Translations under genes and position numbers: made by a program | Shown here: positions 1-10,176 of the stretch, piece by piece | Layout of the letters: every line of letters begins with the position of its first letter | How positions within the stretch are numbered: position 1 is the first letter of the stretch | Assembly (NCBI RefSeq): GCF_022347205.1 | Contig: NZ_JAKRNE010000001.1 | Location: 124,001-188,000, forward strand | DNA: 64,000 nt | From: Corynebacterium sp. ACRPO | GTDB taxonomy: Bacteria > Actinomycetota > Actinomycetes > Mycobacteriales > Mycobacteriaceae | Reading direction: 5' to 3' | Notes under the pieces: model-generated | The model's database searches: none | Told to the model about the DNA's origin: nothing | The model's input: the letters and a program-made list of their open reading frames with translations, nothing else

Positions 1-68
1 ACTGGTGGTTTCTTGTACCGGTTGGCGGTAATTTTAGAGATAGATTCTTTTTGAGCTGGGAGGTTCAC

Positions 69-512
69 ATGGTCGATCACGCACGCGCAGCGCGCATGGC
101 CAAGCGCATTCAGGAAATCGTGGCAAGCGCCATCGAACGCCAGATTAAGGATCGCCGCCTCGAGCTGGTGACCATTACGGATACTCGAGTCACGGGCGAC
201 CTGCACGATGCCACCGTTTTTTATACCGTGCGCGGAAAAGACATCGACTCCGAGCCGGACTTCGCCCAAGCAGAAGAAGCCCTCAAGCGCGCTAAAGGTC
301 AGCTGCGCAAGATTGTGGGCGATCAGCTCTCGGTGCGGTTTACCCCGACGCTAACCTTCGAGGTCGATACCGTTCCGGAGGCCTCTGCTCATATGGAAGA
401 GCTTCTGGCCCGTGCTCGCGCCCGCGATGAAGAACTAGCAAAGCTGAAGGAAAACGCTCAGCCGGCAGGGGATGCGAACCCGTATAAGACCTCCGATGAA
501 GACGAGGCTTAA
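69..512 (+). CDS. rbfA: Ribosome-binding factor A
   Basis: A small KH-fold protein that binds the free 30S subunit and assists late 16S rRNA maturation (family knowledge). The 147-residue product shows the family segments GDLHDATV (43-50) and [11 protein letters not shown] (90-100) and a short acidic tail. I chose ATG 69 because GGGAGG (58-63) sits five bases upstream; an in-frame TTG at 51 has no ribosome site. The next gene starts directly after its stop, so the two are surely co-transcribed. infB usually precedes rbfA but would lie outside the window. Confidence 0.95.
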   Translation: MVDHARAARMAKRIQEIVASAIERQIKDRRLELVTITDTRVTGDLHDATVFYTVRGKDIDSEPDFAQAEEALKRAKGQLRKIVGDQLSVRFTPTLTFEVDTVPEASAHMEELLARARARDEELAKLKENAQPAGDANPYKTSDEDEA

Positions 513-1475
513 GTGACTAAGAAGCAATACCAGCCGGCAGTTGCCGCTTTGCATGATGCTCATAGCATCTGCATTGTGACGCACCTGCGGCCGGATGCCG
601 ATGCCATCGGCTCTGCTGCGGCGTTGCTGCTCGCGCTGCGCCAACGGGGCAAAGACGTGTGTGCCGTTGTGGGCCAGGAGCGGGAGATTTCCCGTAATCT
701 TTACACCATTCCTGCCGCCGACGACGTCACCACTAGTCGTGAGCTGCCGGAAGGCTATGACCTCTATGTCACCGTTGATTGTGGTTCTTTGGACCGGACG
801 GGCTTTTTTGCGGACCGGATTGAGCAGCTAGCCCAGCAGGGCCGAGTTCTGTGCATTGACCACCATTCTTCTAATCCAGGGTTTGGTGCCATCAATGTGG
901 TGGACACTGAATGTGAATCCACCACCGTGCTGTTGCTGAGAATCCTGGATTCACTGGAGATTCAGATTGACCGGCATATTGCGCACTGCTTATATGCCGG
1001 TTTGATGACCGATACTGGCAGCTTCCGCTGGGGCAGGCCGGCTATGCACGATATTGCCACCCGCCTCATGCACTACGATCTGGATACCAAGCAGATCGCA
1101 GCTGACCTTTTAGATTCCACCACGCCGGACGATCTTCAGATGATCGGTAGGGTATTGGCCGGTTTGCGCCTCGAAGATGCAGGGGAGCACACCCTAGGCA
1201 TTCTCGTCGCGCGGCTGGAAGATATCCAGGGACACTCTGATTCGGCCGTTGAATCTTTGGTGGAGTTCGTTCGCGCGCTTGAAGGAACCACCGTCGGCGT
1301 GGTGTTTAAGGAACAAGCTCCGGAGGTGTGGGCGGTTTCCTTGCGTTCTTCTCGCATTGATTGTTCTTCGGTAGCGCTTACCTTCGGGGGCGGCGGACAT
1401 GTACCGGCCGCGGGCTATACCGCTCACGGGGCTCCGGAAAAAATTATTAAGGAATTGGTGGCCGCTATCCAATGA
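513..1475 (+). CDS. nrnA: DHH/DHHA1 phosphoesterase (NrnA-type nano-RNase / phosphatase)
   Basis: Cytoplasmic DHH-family phosphoesterase. Family members degrade 2-5 nt RNAs and dephosphorylate pAp, and the mycobacterial relative in the same position after rbfA also hydrolyses c-di-AMP. The 320-residue protein shows RPDADAIGS (26-34), VDCGSLDRTG (88-97), the DHH box IDHHSSN (115-121) and the DHHA1 signature GGGGHVPAAGY near 295. All metal-ligand motifs look intact. It starts with GTG immediately after the rbfA stop and its own stop overlaps the next start by four bases (ATGA), which suggests translational coupling. Which substrate matters here cannot be told from sequence. Confidence 0.9.
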   Translation: MTKKQYQPAVAALHDAHSICIVTHLRPDADAIGSAAALLLALRQRGKDVCAVVGQEREISRNLYTIPAADDVTTSRELPEGYDLYVTVDCGSLDRTGFFADRIEQLAQQGRVLCIDHHSSNPGFGAINVVDTECESTTVLLLRILDSLEIQIDRHIAHCLYAGLMTDTGSFRWGRPAMHDIATRLMHYDLDTKQIAADLLDSTTPDDLQMIGRVLAGLRLEDAGEHTLGILVARLEDIQGHSDSAVESLVEFVRALEGTTVGVVFKEQAPEVWAVSLRSSRIDCSSVALTFGGGGHVPAAGYTAHGAPEKIIKELVAAIQ

Positions 1476-2812
1476 GAAAAAGGCAGACGGATGGAATGAA
1501 CGCTCAGGATCGCTCCACCGCCGGCACGGTAACCGCACGCGAGGTCTTTGGCCTCGCGTTTCCCGCGCTTGGCGTACTTGCGGCCATGCCGCTCTACCTC
1601 TTGCTGGATACCGCGGTAGTCGGACGCCTTGGCGCCCAAGAGCTCGCCTCGCTGGCTGCAGCCACCACAATTCACTCCGTGGTGACGACGCAGTTGACTT
1701 TCTTGTCCTACGGCACGACCGCTCGCTCTGCCCGTCTCTTTGGCTCCGGAAAGCGCGAAGCTGCGGTTGCTGAAGGCGTGCAAGCCACCTATGTGGCCCT
1801 AGGTGTAGGCGCGCTGCTCGCCGTGATCATGTGGATTTTCGGCGGCGTATTTGCCCGCGCCTTAACCGGGGATCCCACCACGGCCGCCGGTACGGCCTTG
1901 TGGCTGCGCATCGCAGCTCTGGCTATTCCCGTTACTTTGGTGGAGATGGCCGGAAACGGCTGGATGCGCGGTGTCCAAGATACGAAGAAGCCACTGTACT
2001 TCACTTTGTCTGGCATGATTCCCGGCGCTATTGCGGTGCCCATCTTCGTCCATTTCTGGGGGCTGGCAGGCTCAGCAATTGCCACGGTTTTGGGCATGAG
2101 CATTATTGCTGCGCTATTTGTCCGCGAATTGCATAAGGAACACACTGGCTCCTGGCAATTTCAGTGGCATGTGGTACGCGAACAACTCATCTTAGGCCGC
2201 GATCTTATTTTGCGTTCGGCTAGCTTCCAGGTGGCCTTTCTTACTGCCACGGCTGTGGTTTCCCGCGTTAGTACCGCCTCTTTGGCCGGTCACCAGATCA
2301 TGATGCAGCTGTGGAACTTCATGTCCCTCATCTTGGATTCGTTGGCCATTGCCGCGCAATCGTTGACTGGTGCGGCCCTTGGTGCTGGCTCTGCGCGGCA
2401 CGCACGCAGTGTGGGCAGCAAGGTGGCGTTGTACTCTACGATTTTCTCTGGCCTCTTGGCTGCCGTATTCGCTGCTGGTGCAGGGATTATTCCGCGCATT
2501 TTTACCTCCGCTCCGGAAGTGCTCGATGCCATCTCTAAGCCGTGGTGGATCCTGGTAGCCATGGTTATCGGCGGTGGCGTGGTCTTCGCCTTCGATGGTG
2601 TCTTGCTGGGTGCCGGCGATGCTGCCTTCCTGCGCACGCTGACCATATCTTCGGTCCTGGTGGGATTTTTGCCGGGCGTAATCTTGGCACACTTCATGGG
2701 CACAGGCTTAACCGGCGTGTGGTGTGGTCTCGCGGCCTTCATTGCTTTCCGCATGGTGGGTGTGGTCTACCGGTTCCGATCGATGAAATGGGCCGTAGTA
2801 CAGGAGCGCTAG
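1472..2812 (+). CDS. dinF: MATE-family efflux transporter, DinF type
   Basis: Integral membrane exporter of the multidrug and toxin extrusion family, driven by Na+ or H+ gradients. The 446 residues form about twelve hydrophobic segments, with the MATE-like stretch LLDTAVVGRLG near residue 45 and a second-half repeat typical of the family. The rbfA-DHH-dinF order is conserved in mycobacteria and corynebacteria, although no SOS box is visible here, so the name DinF reflects homology rather than damage induction. The start at 1472 overlaps the previous stop; ATG 1496 is an alternative that would drop eight residues. The substrate is unknown. Confidence 0.87.
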   Translation: MRKRQTDGMNAQDRSTAGTVTAREVFGLAFPALGVLAAMPLYLLLDTAVVGRLGAQELASLAAATTIHSVVTTQLTFLSYGTTARSARLFGSGKREAAVAEGVQATYVALGVGALLAVIMWIFGGVFARALTGDPTTAAGTALWLRIAALAIPVTLVEMAGNGWMRGVQDTKKPLYFTLSGMIPGAIAVPIFVHFWGLAGSAIATVLGMSIIAALFVRELHKEHTGSWQFQWHVVREQLILGRDLILRSASFQVAFLTATAVVSRVSTASLAGHQIMMQLWNFMSLILDSLAIAAQSLTGAALGAGSARHARSVGSKVALYSTIFSGLLAAVFAAGAGIIPRIFTSAPEVLDAISKPWWILVAMVIGGGVVFAFDGVLLGAGDAAFLRTLTISSVLVGFLPGVILAHFMGTGLTGVWCGLAAFIAFRMVGVVYRFRSMKWAVVQER

Positions 2813-2898
2813 CTGCGCTAAAGTGGGCGTGTTGATACTCTCGCGCGGTGTGCGGCTCCGTGCAGCGCGCAGATTCTAGGAAGGCAGGTGAGAAACCT

Positions 2899-3711
2899 AT
2901 GCCAACAGTGTGGGCGGTTTCTGACCTGCATGGAGCGGTCAGTGCCAATAGGGAGCGCATTGATCAGCTTACTCCGCCCGATCCCGCGGATTGGCTCATC
3001 GTGGCCGGGGACGTTGCAGAGCGTACTGAACTCATTATTCGTATTTTGCGCCAGCTTAATGATCGCTATGCCACGGTCATCTGGGTGCCGGGCAACCATG
3101 AGTTATTCTCCCGTTCCCAGGACCGGTATCAAGGCCGAGAAAAGTATGCGCACTTAGTGGAAAGGTGCAGGGAGATTGGAGTTATTACTCCCGAAGACCC
3201 GTATCCGGTATTTCACGGAACTACCATTGTTCCGCTCTTTACTCTGTATGATTACAGTTTCCGTCCGCATGGCCTTAGCGTGGACGAAGCCATTGACGCG
3301 GCGCGCGCGAAACAACTCATTATGACCGATGAGTTCGCCATCGCCCCCTTCGTAGACGTGCGGGCGTGGTGTTGGGATAGGTTGGCCTATTCCATCAAGC
3401 GCCTTTCCCGAGTACATAGTCCTACCGTGTTGGTTAACCATTGGCCGCTGGTCCAAGAACCGACAATGCTATTGCGCTTTCCTGAAATTGCCTTGTGGTG
3501 CGGAACCCGGCATACGCGGTCGTGGCCGCGGCGCTACAACGCAGAGTCCGTCATCTATGGGCACCTGCATATGCCGTCTCGCATGAATGTGGACGGCGTT
3601 GACCACATCGAGACGTCATTGGGGTATCCACGCGAATGGCAGGGGCGCGACAGCACCCAGACGTGGCCCTATCCGGTACTGCGTTCTTTTGAAGGGGAGG
3701 AGGCACGATGA
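2899..3711 (+). CDS. pptH: Calcineurin-like metallophosphoesterase, PptH-like (holo-ACP phosphopantetheinyl hydrolase)
   Basis: Two-metal phosphoesterase of 270 residues with all core motifs visible: SDLHGA (8-13), GDVAE (37-41), GNHE near 67, NHWPL, and GHLHMPS near the end. The gene immediately precedes, and overlaps by four bases, a phosphopantetheinyl transferase. The same pair in Mycobacterium tuberculosis is PptH (Rv2795c), which removes phosphopantetheine from acyl carrier proteins, and PptT. I infer the PptH role from this order. ATG 2899 is chosen because of GGTGAG six bases upstream; the upstream in-frame GTG at 2848 has no ribosome site. Confidence 0.8.
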   Translation: MPTVWAVSDLHGAVSANRERIDQLTPPDPADWLIVAGDVAERTELIIRILRQLNDRYATVIWVPGNHELFSRSQDRYQGREKYAHLVERCREIGVITPEDPYPVFHGTTIVPLFTLYDYSFRPHGLSVDEAIDAARAKQLIMTDEFAIAPFVDVRAWCWDRLAYSIKRLSRVHSPTVLVNHWPLVQEPTMLLRFPEIALWCGTRHTRSWPRRYNAESVIYGHLHMPSRMNVDGVDHIETSLGYPREWQGRDSTQTWPYPVLRSFEGEEAR

Positions 3712-4382
3712 TGTATCCAGAGTTATTTCCGGAAAGTGCGCGCTATTGCTATGTGCGCACGGATTCGGGTTACGCGGATTTGGCCAATTTTGAAGAACTC
3801 GCGGCCGAAGAAAAGTCTCTCGTTTCCCAGGCAGTTGATGTGCGCAAGGCCGAGTTCGGAGATGCTCGGTGGTGTGCGCACCGAGCCTTACAGGAATTAG
3901 GTGCCAGCCCGGCGACGCCGATTTTGCGCGGCGAGCGCGGCATGCCGCTGTGGCCCGAAGGTTTTGTAGGTTCGATGACGCATACCGAGGGCATGCGGGC
4001 TGCGGTCGTTGCCCCTACCTCGGCCTTAAAGTCCGTAGGCTTGGATGCAGAACCCGCCGAACCGTTGCCGGATCATGTCCTCACCATGATCGCCCGAGCA
4101 GGGGAGATGCCGCAGCTTTTGCGGCTTCGTAAGGCGGGGATTACCTGCCCGGACCGATTGCTTTTTTGTGCCAAGGAGGCCACGTATAAGTCGTGGTTTC
4201 CCATGACCTTTCGCTGGCTGGACTTTGACCAAGCAGAAATCGACCTGCGCGAAGATGGCACGCTTATTTCCTATATTTTGGCTAGGCCCACACCGGTGCC
4301 TTTTATCACCGGGCGCTGGGTAATTCGAGACGGCTACGTTATCGTCTCCACCTCGGTTCCGGCCTTAGACTTTAGCCATTAA
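3708..4382 (+). CDS. pptA: 4'-phosphopantetheinyl transferase (PptT/PptA type)
   Basis: Transfers phosphopantetheine from CoA to the conserved serine of acyl carrier proteins; in corynebacteria it activates the fatty-acid synthase and the mycolate-condensing polyketide synthase. The 224-residue, EntD-like protein has the two acidic metal-binding motifs: VGLDAEP (about 109-115) and FCAKEATYKSW (about 152-162). WCAHRALQELG and GSMTHTEG are also family segments. It overlaps the upstream PptH-like gene by four bases and ends tail to tail with truB, sharing four bases. It should be essential if it is the only such enzyme, which the window cannot show. Confidence 0.88.
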   Translation: MMYPELFPESARYCYVRTDSGYADLANFEELAAEEKSLVSQAVDVRKAEFGDARWCAHRALQELGASPATPILRGERGMPLWPEGFVGSMTHTEGMRAAVVAPTSALKSVGLDAEPAEPLPDHVLTMIARAGEMPQLLRLRKAGITCPDRLLFCAKEATYKSWFPMTFRWLDFDQAEIDLREDGTLISYILARPTPVPFITGRWVIRDGYVIVSTSVPALDFSH

Positions 4383-5272
4383 AGGGTAGAGGGCCGTGCC
4401 ACAAACACGGTGGCCAGGCGCTTGCCTTTTTCTTTAATGAGCGCCACGGCTTGGCCATTAGGGGCTACAGCAGCGTGGACGCCCTTGAGCCCGCGGGGCT
4501 CTAGCCATTTGCCCATGGCGAGGGCGGCGGCCTCCTCCTCTGTGACGGAAAGGACGGAGAAGCAGCGAGCCAAGGCCTCATCCAAGCTGAGGGACAGGCG
4601 AGGGGATTCGGCAAGGGCGTCGAGCGAGAGGGCGTCGGCAAGTGCAAAAGGGCCCACCTCAGTGCGACGCAAGGCGGTCAGGTGCCCGCCCACCTGCAGG
4701 GCCTCGCCCAGATCGCGGGCCAGGGAGCGAATATAGGTGCCGGAAGAACAATCCACCGTGACGTCTAGATCGATGTAGTCGCCCTCGCGGCGCTCTGCCA
4801 GAACGTCAAACTTATCTACCGTTACTGGGCGGGCGGGAATGTCTACCTCCTGGCCCTCCCGCACCAGCTCATGGGCGCGGCGGCCGTTAATTTTAATAGC
4901 GGAAACGGCCGCGGGCTTTTGCATAATATCGCCGGTGAGCTTGGCAATCTCTGCCTCGATTACGGCGCGGTCAATGGCCGCAGCGCTAGCGCCCCAGCAG
5001 CGTTCTCCTTCGGCGTCATCGGTTGTGGTGGCGGCGCCGAGGCGAATGGTGGCGTCATAGGACTTAGTGGAGGCAACCATGTGGGCCAAGAACTTGGTGC
5101 CACGCTCCATGCCTAGGACAAGCACGCCGGTGGCCATGGGGTCGAGGGTGCCGGCGTGGCCTACTTTCTTGGTGCGAAAGTACCTGCGTAGGCGGCCGAC
5201 AACATCGTGGGAGGTCATGCCGGCGGGTTTGTCTACGATGACGAGTCCGGAGTTTGCGAGCGCATCAGTCAT
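4379..5272 (-). CDS. truB: tRNA pseudouridine(55) synthase TruB
   Basis: Converts U55 of the tRNA T-loop to pseudouridine. The 297-residue protein has the catalytic motif GHAGTLDPMATG with the nucleophile Asp44, the upstream KPAGMTSHDVV segment (15-25) and the later GTYIRSLARDLG motif. The C-terminal part matches the actinobacterial TruB extension. It is read opposite to its neighbours: its stop interlocks with that of pptA (TTAA, four shared bases) and its start faces ribF across only about 25 bases, so the two promoters must overlap or abut. No clear ribosome site precedes the ATG. Confidence 0.95.
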   Translation of the reverse strand: MTDALANSGLVIVDKPAGMTSHDVVGRLRRYFRTKKVGHAGTLDPMATGVLVLGMERGTKFLAHMVASTKSYDATIRLGAATTTDDAEGERCWGASAAAIDRAVIEAEIAKLTGDIMQKPAAVSAIKINGRRAHELVREGQEVDIPARPVTVDKFDVLAERREGDYIDLDVTVDCSSGTYIRSLARDLGEALQVGGHLTALRRTEVGPFALADALSLDALAESPRLSLSLDEALARCFSVLSVTEEEAAALAMGKWLEPRGLKGVHAAVAPNGQAVALIKEKGKRLATVFVARPSTL

Positions 5273-5274
5273 AG

Positions 5275-6318
<1,044 letters not shown>

Positions 6319-7251
6319 ATGAAGGCGATTCTCGATCTTGATACCGGCATTGATGATGCCCTAGCGCTGGCGTATGCCATCGCCCATCCGGACCTGGACT
6401 TAATCGGCGTGACCTGCACGTACGGCAACGTGACCGTGCCCTTAGCCGTGCGCAATACACTGGCCCTTCTAGAACTACTGGGCCAAGACGATATTCCGGT
6501 CTTTGCCGGACCTAGCCCGGATGGTTTTCGGCCAAGCGAGATTTCTTCTTTTATCCACGGCCACAACGGCGTGGGGGAGGTCCTGCTTCCGCCGGCAACC
6601 ACCCAGGCGCAGTCCCAACCTGCGGCCGATTTCCTCATCGAGGCCGTGCACGAGCACAGCGATGATGTAGTAATCATTCCGACCGGCCCGTCCACCACGA
6701 TTGCTGCCGCCATGCAGCAGGACCCTCCCTTTGCCACGGCCGCACACCTGGTGATGATGGGCGGGGCTCTCACCGTTCCGGGCAACGTCACGCCGTGGTC
6801 TGAGGCCAATATCTCCCAGGATCCGGAAGCTACCGATTACCTGTTCCGCCACACAAGTGATACCACCTTGGTGGGCTTGGACGTCACCTTGCGCACGCTT
6901 TTGACCACGGCGGAGTCTGCGCGTTGGCGCGCTACCGGAACCCGCGCCGGCCGCATTTTTGCGGATATGGTGGACTATTACATTCGTGCTTACGCCACCA
7001 CATCGCCGCACTTGGGCGGGTGCGGCCTGCACGATCCATTGGCCGTTGCGGTGGCGGCAGATGCCTCGCTTGTCGACGTCCTTTCTATAAACCTCAAGAC
7101 TGACACCACCGGCCCTACCCGTGGGCGGACAATCGCGGATGAAAAGCGATTGGATGCGCCACCCACCGCCCGGGTAGCTGTGGGTGTGGATAGTGAGCGT
7201 TTTGTGCGAGAGTTTGTCGAACGCCTTGAGACGCTCTTCAGCGAGCTTTAA
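6319..7251 (+). CDS. Inosine/uridine-type ribonucleoside hydrolase
   Basis: Hydrolyses the N-glycosidic bond of ribonucleosides for base salvage. The 310-residue protein begins with the calcium-binding motif DLDTGIDDALAL (6-17) and has HGHNGVGEV (about 78-86), the IPTGPSTTIA loop, and GLHDPLAVAVA near 237, where the family aspartate binds metal and ribose. It abuts ribF with no gap, so both are likely translated from one mRNA. Whether it prefers purine or pyrimidine nucleosides cannot be read from sequence. Confidence 0.88.
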   Translation: MKAILDLDTGIDDALALAYAIAHPDLDLIGVTCTYGNVTVPLAVRNTLALLELLGQDDIPVFAGPSPDGFRPSEISSFIHGHNGVGEVLLPPATTQAQSQPAADFLIEAVHEHSDDVVIIPTGPSTTIAAAMQQDPPFATAAHLVMMGGALTVPGNVTPWSEANISQDPEATDYLFRHTSDTTLVGLDVTLRTLLTTAESARWRATGTRAGRIFADMVDYYIRAYATTSPHLGGCGLHDPLAVAVAADASLVDVLSINLKTDTTGPTRGRTIADEKRLDAPPTARVAVGVDSERFVREFVERLETLFSEL

Positions 7252-7277
7252 AAGCACAGCCTAGAAGCCATGTGGTT

Positions 7278-7307
7278 TTGATTTTGTCTGCCTGAGCGCT
7301 GTAAGGT
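7278..7307 (+). promoter_or_regulatory. Candidate rpsO promoter
   Basis: TTGATT (7278-7283) and TAAGGT (7302-7307) are spaced 18 bases apart and precede rpsO by about 110 bases. This would give a leader of roughly 105 nt. Confidence 0.35.
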
Positions 7308-7321
7308 GTTTGTTTGGCTTA

Positions 7322-7345
7322 GCGACTGCGGTTCACAGCAGTTGC
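7322..7345 (+). promoter_or_regulatory. Stem-loop in the rpsO leader
   Basis: GCGACTGC (7322-7329) pairs with GCAGTTGC (7338-7345) through eight bases including one G-U. It lies in the predicted leader. A smaller TGCG/CGCA stem follows at 7361-7372. S15 represses its own mRNA through leader structures in several bacteria, so autoregulation is possible but unproven here. Confidence 0.35.
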
Positions 7346-7419
7346 GGCACGCACAAGTACTGCGCCAACGCAGGCTTATGCGTCACGATAATGTGGACTG
7401 AAATAAAGGAGAAATACTC

Positions 7420-7689
7420 ATGGCATTGACCACTGAGAAGAAGGCCGAAATCCTCAAGGAGTACGGCCTGCACGAAACCGATACCGGTTCCCCTGAGGCA
7501 CAGGTTGCCCTGCTGACCTCCCGCATCAATACTTTGACCGAGCACCTGAAGTTCCACAAGCACGATCACCACTCCCGTCGTGGTCTGCTGCTGATGGTTG
7601 GTCGCCGTCGTGGCCTGCTGAAGTACCTGGCTGAGAACAATGTCGATCGCTACCGTGATCTGATCTCTCGTCTGGGTCTGCGCCGTTAA
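7420..7689 (+). CDS. rpsO: 30S ribosomal protein S15
   Basis: Primary 16S rRNA-binding protein of the 30S platform. The 89-residue product is the standard length, with [15 protein letters not shown] (about 22-36) and [15 protein letters not shown] (about 48-62), both hallmark segments. ATG 7420 follows AAAGGAG (7405-7411). A strong terminator follows, so it is expressed largely on its own, with pnp downstream as in most bacteria. Confidence 0.98.
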   Translation: MALTTEKKAEILKEYGLHETDTGSPEAQVALLTSRINTLTEHLKFHKHDHHSRRGLLLMVGRRRGLLKYLAENNVDRYRDLISRLGLRR

Positions 7690-7713
7690 TTTCGGCCCAG
7701 CTTCGGCCACCTC

Positions 7714-7738
7714 GCCCCGCCCTTTGGCGGGGCTTTTG
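7714..7738 (+). terminator. Rho-independent terminator after rpsO
   Basis: Perfect stem GCCCCGCC (7714-7721) / GGCGGGGC (7726-7733), four-base loop, then TTTTG and a later T run. Confidence 0.9.
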
Positions 7739-7750
7739 TGGTTTTTCTGT

Positions 7751-7756
7751 TAGAAT
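7751..7756 (+). promoter_or_regulatory. Candidate pnp -10 hexamer
   Basis: TAGAAT lies just after the rpsO terminator and about 78 bases before the pnp start. No convincing -35 is seen. A second possibility is TTGACA at 7757-7762 acting as a -35. Confidence 0.3.
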
Positions 7757-7833
7757 TTGACACCGTTGTCATAGACAAAAATCGACCAGGCGGCATCGAC
7801 GATCGCCTAAACCACTCAAGGAGACATTTTTTA

Positions 7834-10080
7834 ATGAGCGTTCAGAACTCCGTCGAGTTCAATATTGACGAGGACTTTGGCATTACCGAGGCCATTGCCA
7901 CGCTAGACAATGGTGACTTTGGCACCCGCACCCTGCGCTTTGAAACCGGCCAGCTGGCCCGGCAGGCAGACGGCTCCGTGACCACCTACTTGGACGATGA
8001 CACCATGTTGCTGGCCACGACCACCGCGTCCAACCAGCCGCGCGAGGGATTCGACTTCTTCCCGCTGACTGTGGACGTAGAAGAACGTATGTACGCCGCC
8101 GGCAAGATTCCGGGCTCCTTCTTCCGCCGTGAGGGCCGCCCTTCTTCTGAGGCCATCCTGGCATGTCGCCTTATCGACCGCCCGCTGCGTCCAACCTTTG
8201 TCAAGGGCCTGCGCAACGAGGTCCAGGTCGTCGTTACCGTGATGTCCCAGGATCCGGAAGAGTACTACGACGTCGTTGCTATCAACGGCGCTTCCGCCGC
8301 CACCCAGCTGTCCGGCTTGCCCGTTTCCGGTGCAGTCGGCGGTGTCCGCATGGCACTGATCGCTGATGATAAGCACCCCGAGGGCCAGTGGGTGGCCTTC
8401 CCGAATCACGAGCAGCACGAGCGCGCTCTCTTTGAGATGGTCGTTGCCGGCCGCATTGTCAAAAAGGGCCGTAAGGACGACGTAGCCATCATGATGGTCG
8501 AGGCCGGTGCCGGCACCAACGTTGCTGAGCGCATTGCCGACGGCGCTCCTGCACCGCAGGAAGCAGCCGTCGCGGAAGGCTTGGAGGCAGCAAAGCCATT
8601 CATTAAGACCTTGTGCGAGGCCCAGAACGGTCTGGCGGAGCGTGCCGCCAAGGAAACCCAGGAGTTCCCGCTCTTCCCGGCATACGGCGATGATGTCTTC
8701 GTGGCAGTGGAAAAGGCTGCTACCAAGAAGCTAGAAAAGCTGCTGACCATTCCGGGCAAGCAGGAACGCGACGATGCCACCAATGAATACATGGAGCAGG
8801 TCGAAGAAAAGCTCTTGGACCAGTTCGAAGACTTGGAAGAGACCGACGCGTCTAAGCAGATCCGCGGCGCTTATAACGCTTTGATGAAGCAGATCGTGCG
8901 CCAGAAGATCCTTTCCGAGGGCTTCCGTATCGATGGCCGCGGCGTTACCGATATCCGCGACCTCTCCGTTGAGGTGGACCTGGTTCCGCGTGCTCACGGT
9001 TCCTCCCTGTTCGAGCGCGGTGAGACCCAGATTCTGGGTGTTACCACCCTGGACATGCTCAAGATGGAGCAGCAGATTGATTCCCTGACCCCGGTGGAAT
9101 CCAAGCGTTACATGCACCACTACAACTTCCCGCCATTCTCCACTGGCGAGACTGGCCGCGTGGGCTCCCCGAAGCGCCGCGAGATCGGCCACGGTGCTTT
9201 GGCCGAGCGCGCTCTGCTTCCGGTCATCCCATCCCGTGAGGACTTCCCCTACGCCATCCGCCAGGTCTCTGAGGCCTTGGGATCCAATGGCTCCACCTCT
9301 ATGGGCTCTGTGTGTGCTTCCACCTTGTCCCTCTACAATGCCGGTGTCCCGCTGAAGGCTCCGGTAGCTGGCATCGCTATGGGCTTGGTCTCTGGCGAGG
9401 TAAATGGCAAGGAAAAGTTCGTCGCCCTGACGGATATCCTCGGTGCCGAGGATGCCTTTGGCGATATGGACTTCAAGGTCGCCGGTACCTCTGAGTACAT
9501 CACCGCCCTGCAGCTGGACACCAAGTTGGATGGCATCCCGTCTAAGGTCCTGGCCCAGGCCCTGGAGCAGGCTCGCGATGCCCGCTCTACCATCCTGGAA
9601 ACCATGGCTGAGGTCATCGATACCCCAGATGAGATGTCTGGCCTTGCACCGAAGATCACCTCCGTGAAGATCCCGGTTAATAAGATCGGCGAGCTTATCG
9701 GGCCAAAGGGCAAGACCATCAACCAGATTACCGAGGAAACCGGCGCCGATGTCTCCATCGAGGATGACGGAACCGTCTACGTTTCCGCCGCTACCGGTGA
9801 GGCTGCGGATGCTGCCATCGATAAGGTGAACTCCATTGCAAACCCACAGCTGCCGAAGGTAGGAGAGCGCTTCCTGGGCACCGTGGTAAAGACCGTGCCG
9901 TTCGGCGCATTCGTTTCCTTGACCCCGGGTCGCGATGGCTTGATCCACATTTCTAACCTGGGTGGCGACGAGCGCATCGAGAAGGTAGAAGACGTCATCA
10001 ACGTTGGCGATAAGGTTCAGGTAGAAATCGCGGATATTGATAATCGCGGCAAGATTTCCCTGGTTCCGGTTGAGGACTAA
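7834..10080 (+). CDS. pnp: Polynucleotide phosphorylase
   Basis: 3'-5' phosphorolytic exoribonuclease; in actinobacteria also annotated gpsI. The 748-residue protein has two RNase PH cores ([20 protein letters not shown] near 92-111; [14 protein letters not shown] near 487-500), a KH domain with [12 protein letters not shown] near 618-629 and a C-terminal S1 domain from about 675, GERFLGTV to HISNLGG. ATG 7834 is supported by AAGGAGA (7818-7824); the reading frame stays open upstream to 7738 but those codons overlap the rpsO terminator and lack a ribosome site. It can act with RNase J, encoded 6 kb downstream, in mRNA decay. Confidence 0.97.
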   Translation: MSVQNSVEFNIDEDFGITEAIATLDNGDFGTRTLRFETGQLARQADGSVTTYLDDDTMLLATTTASNQPREGFDFFPLTVDVEERMYAAGKIPGSFFRREGRPSSEAILACRLIDRPLRPTFVKGLRNEVQVVVTVMSQDPEEYYDVVAINGASAATQLSGLPVSGAVGGVRMALIADDKHPEGQWVAFPNHEQHERALFEMVVAGRIVKKGRKDDVAIMMVEAGAGTNVAERIADGAPAPQEAAVAEGLEAAKPFIKTLCEAQNGLAERAAKETQEFPLFPAYGDDVFVAVEKAATKKLEKLLTIPGKQERDDATNEYMEQVEEKLLDQFEDLEETDASKQIRGAYNALMKQIVRQKILSEGFRIDGRGVTDIRDLSVEVDLVPRAHGSSLFERGETQILGVTTLDMLKMEQQIDSLTPVESKRYMHHYNFPPFSTGETGRVGSPKRREIGHGALAERALLPVIPSREDFPYAIRQVSEALGSNGSTSMGSVCASTLSLYNAGVPLKAPVAGIAMGLVSGEVNGKEKFVALTDILGAEDAFGDMDFKVAGTSEYITALQLDTKLDGIPSKVLAQALEQARDARSTILETMAEVIDTPDEMSGLAPKITSVKIPVNKIGELIGPKGKTINQITEETGADVSIEDDGTVYVSAATGEAADAAIDKVNSIANPQLPKVGERFLGTVVKTVPFGAFVSLTPGRDGLIHISNLGGDERIEKVEDVINVGDKVQVEIADIDNRGKISLVPVED

Positions 10081-10091
10081 TCCCTAAGCCC

Positions 10092-10143
10092 AAAGAAGGC
10101 TCTTCCTTCCAGCCCACTCGCTGGAAGGCAGAGCCTTTCTTCG
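10092..10143. terminator. Hairpin between pnp and the convergent lipoprotein gene
   Basis: AAGGCTC and TTCCAGC arms (10096-10113) pair with GCTGGAA and GAGCCTT (10120-10136), followed by TTCTT. The stem is nearly symmetrical, so it may stop transcripts from both sides. Confidence 0.75.
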
Positions 10144-10176
10144 TAGATGTGCACCATCTAGAGGCGCCGCTAAACC

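Noticed and set aside
7758..7771. Short inverted repeat TGACA-CCGT-TGTCA before pnp
   Set aside because: Only five-base arms; too short to claim as an operator.
8731..9948. A 405-codon minus-strand frame within pnp
   Set aside because: Antisense shadow of the conserved RNase PH, KH and S1 domains.
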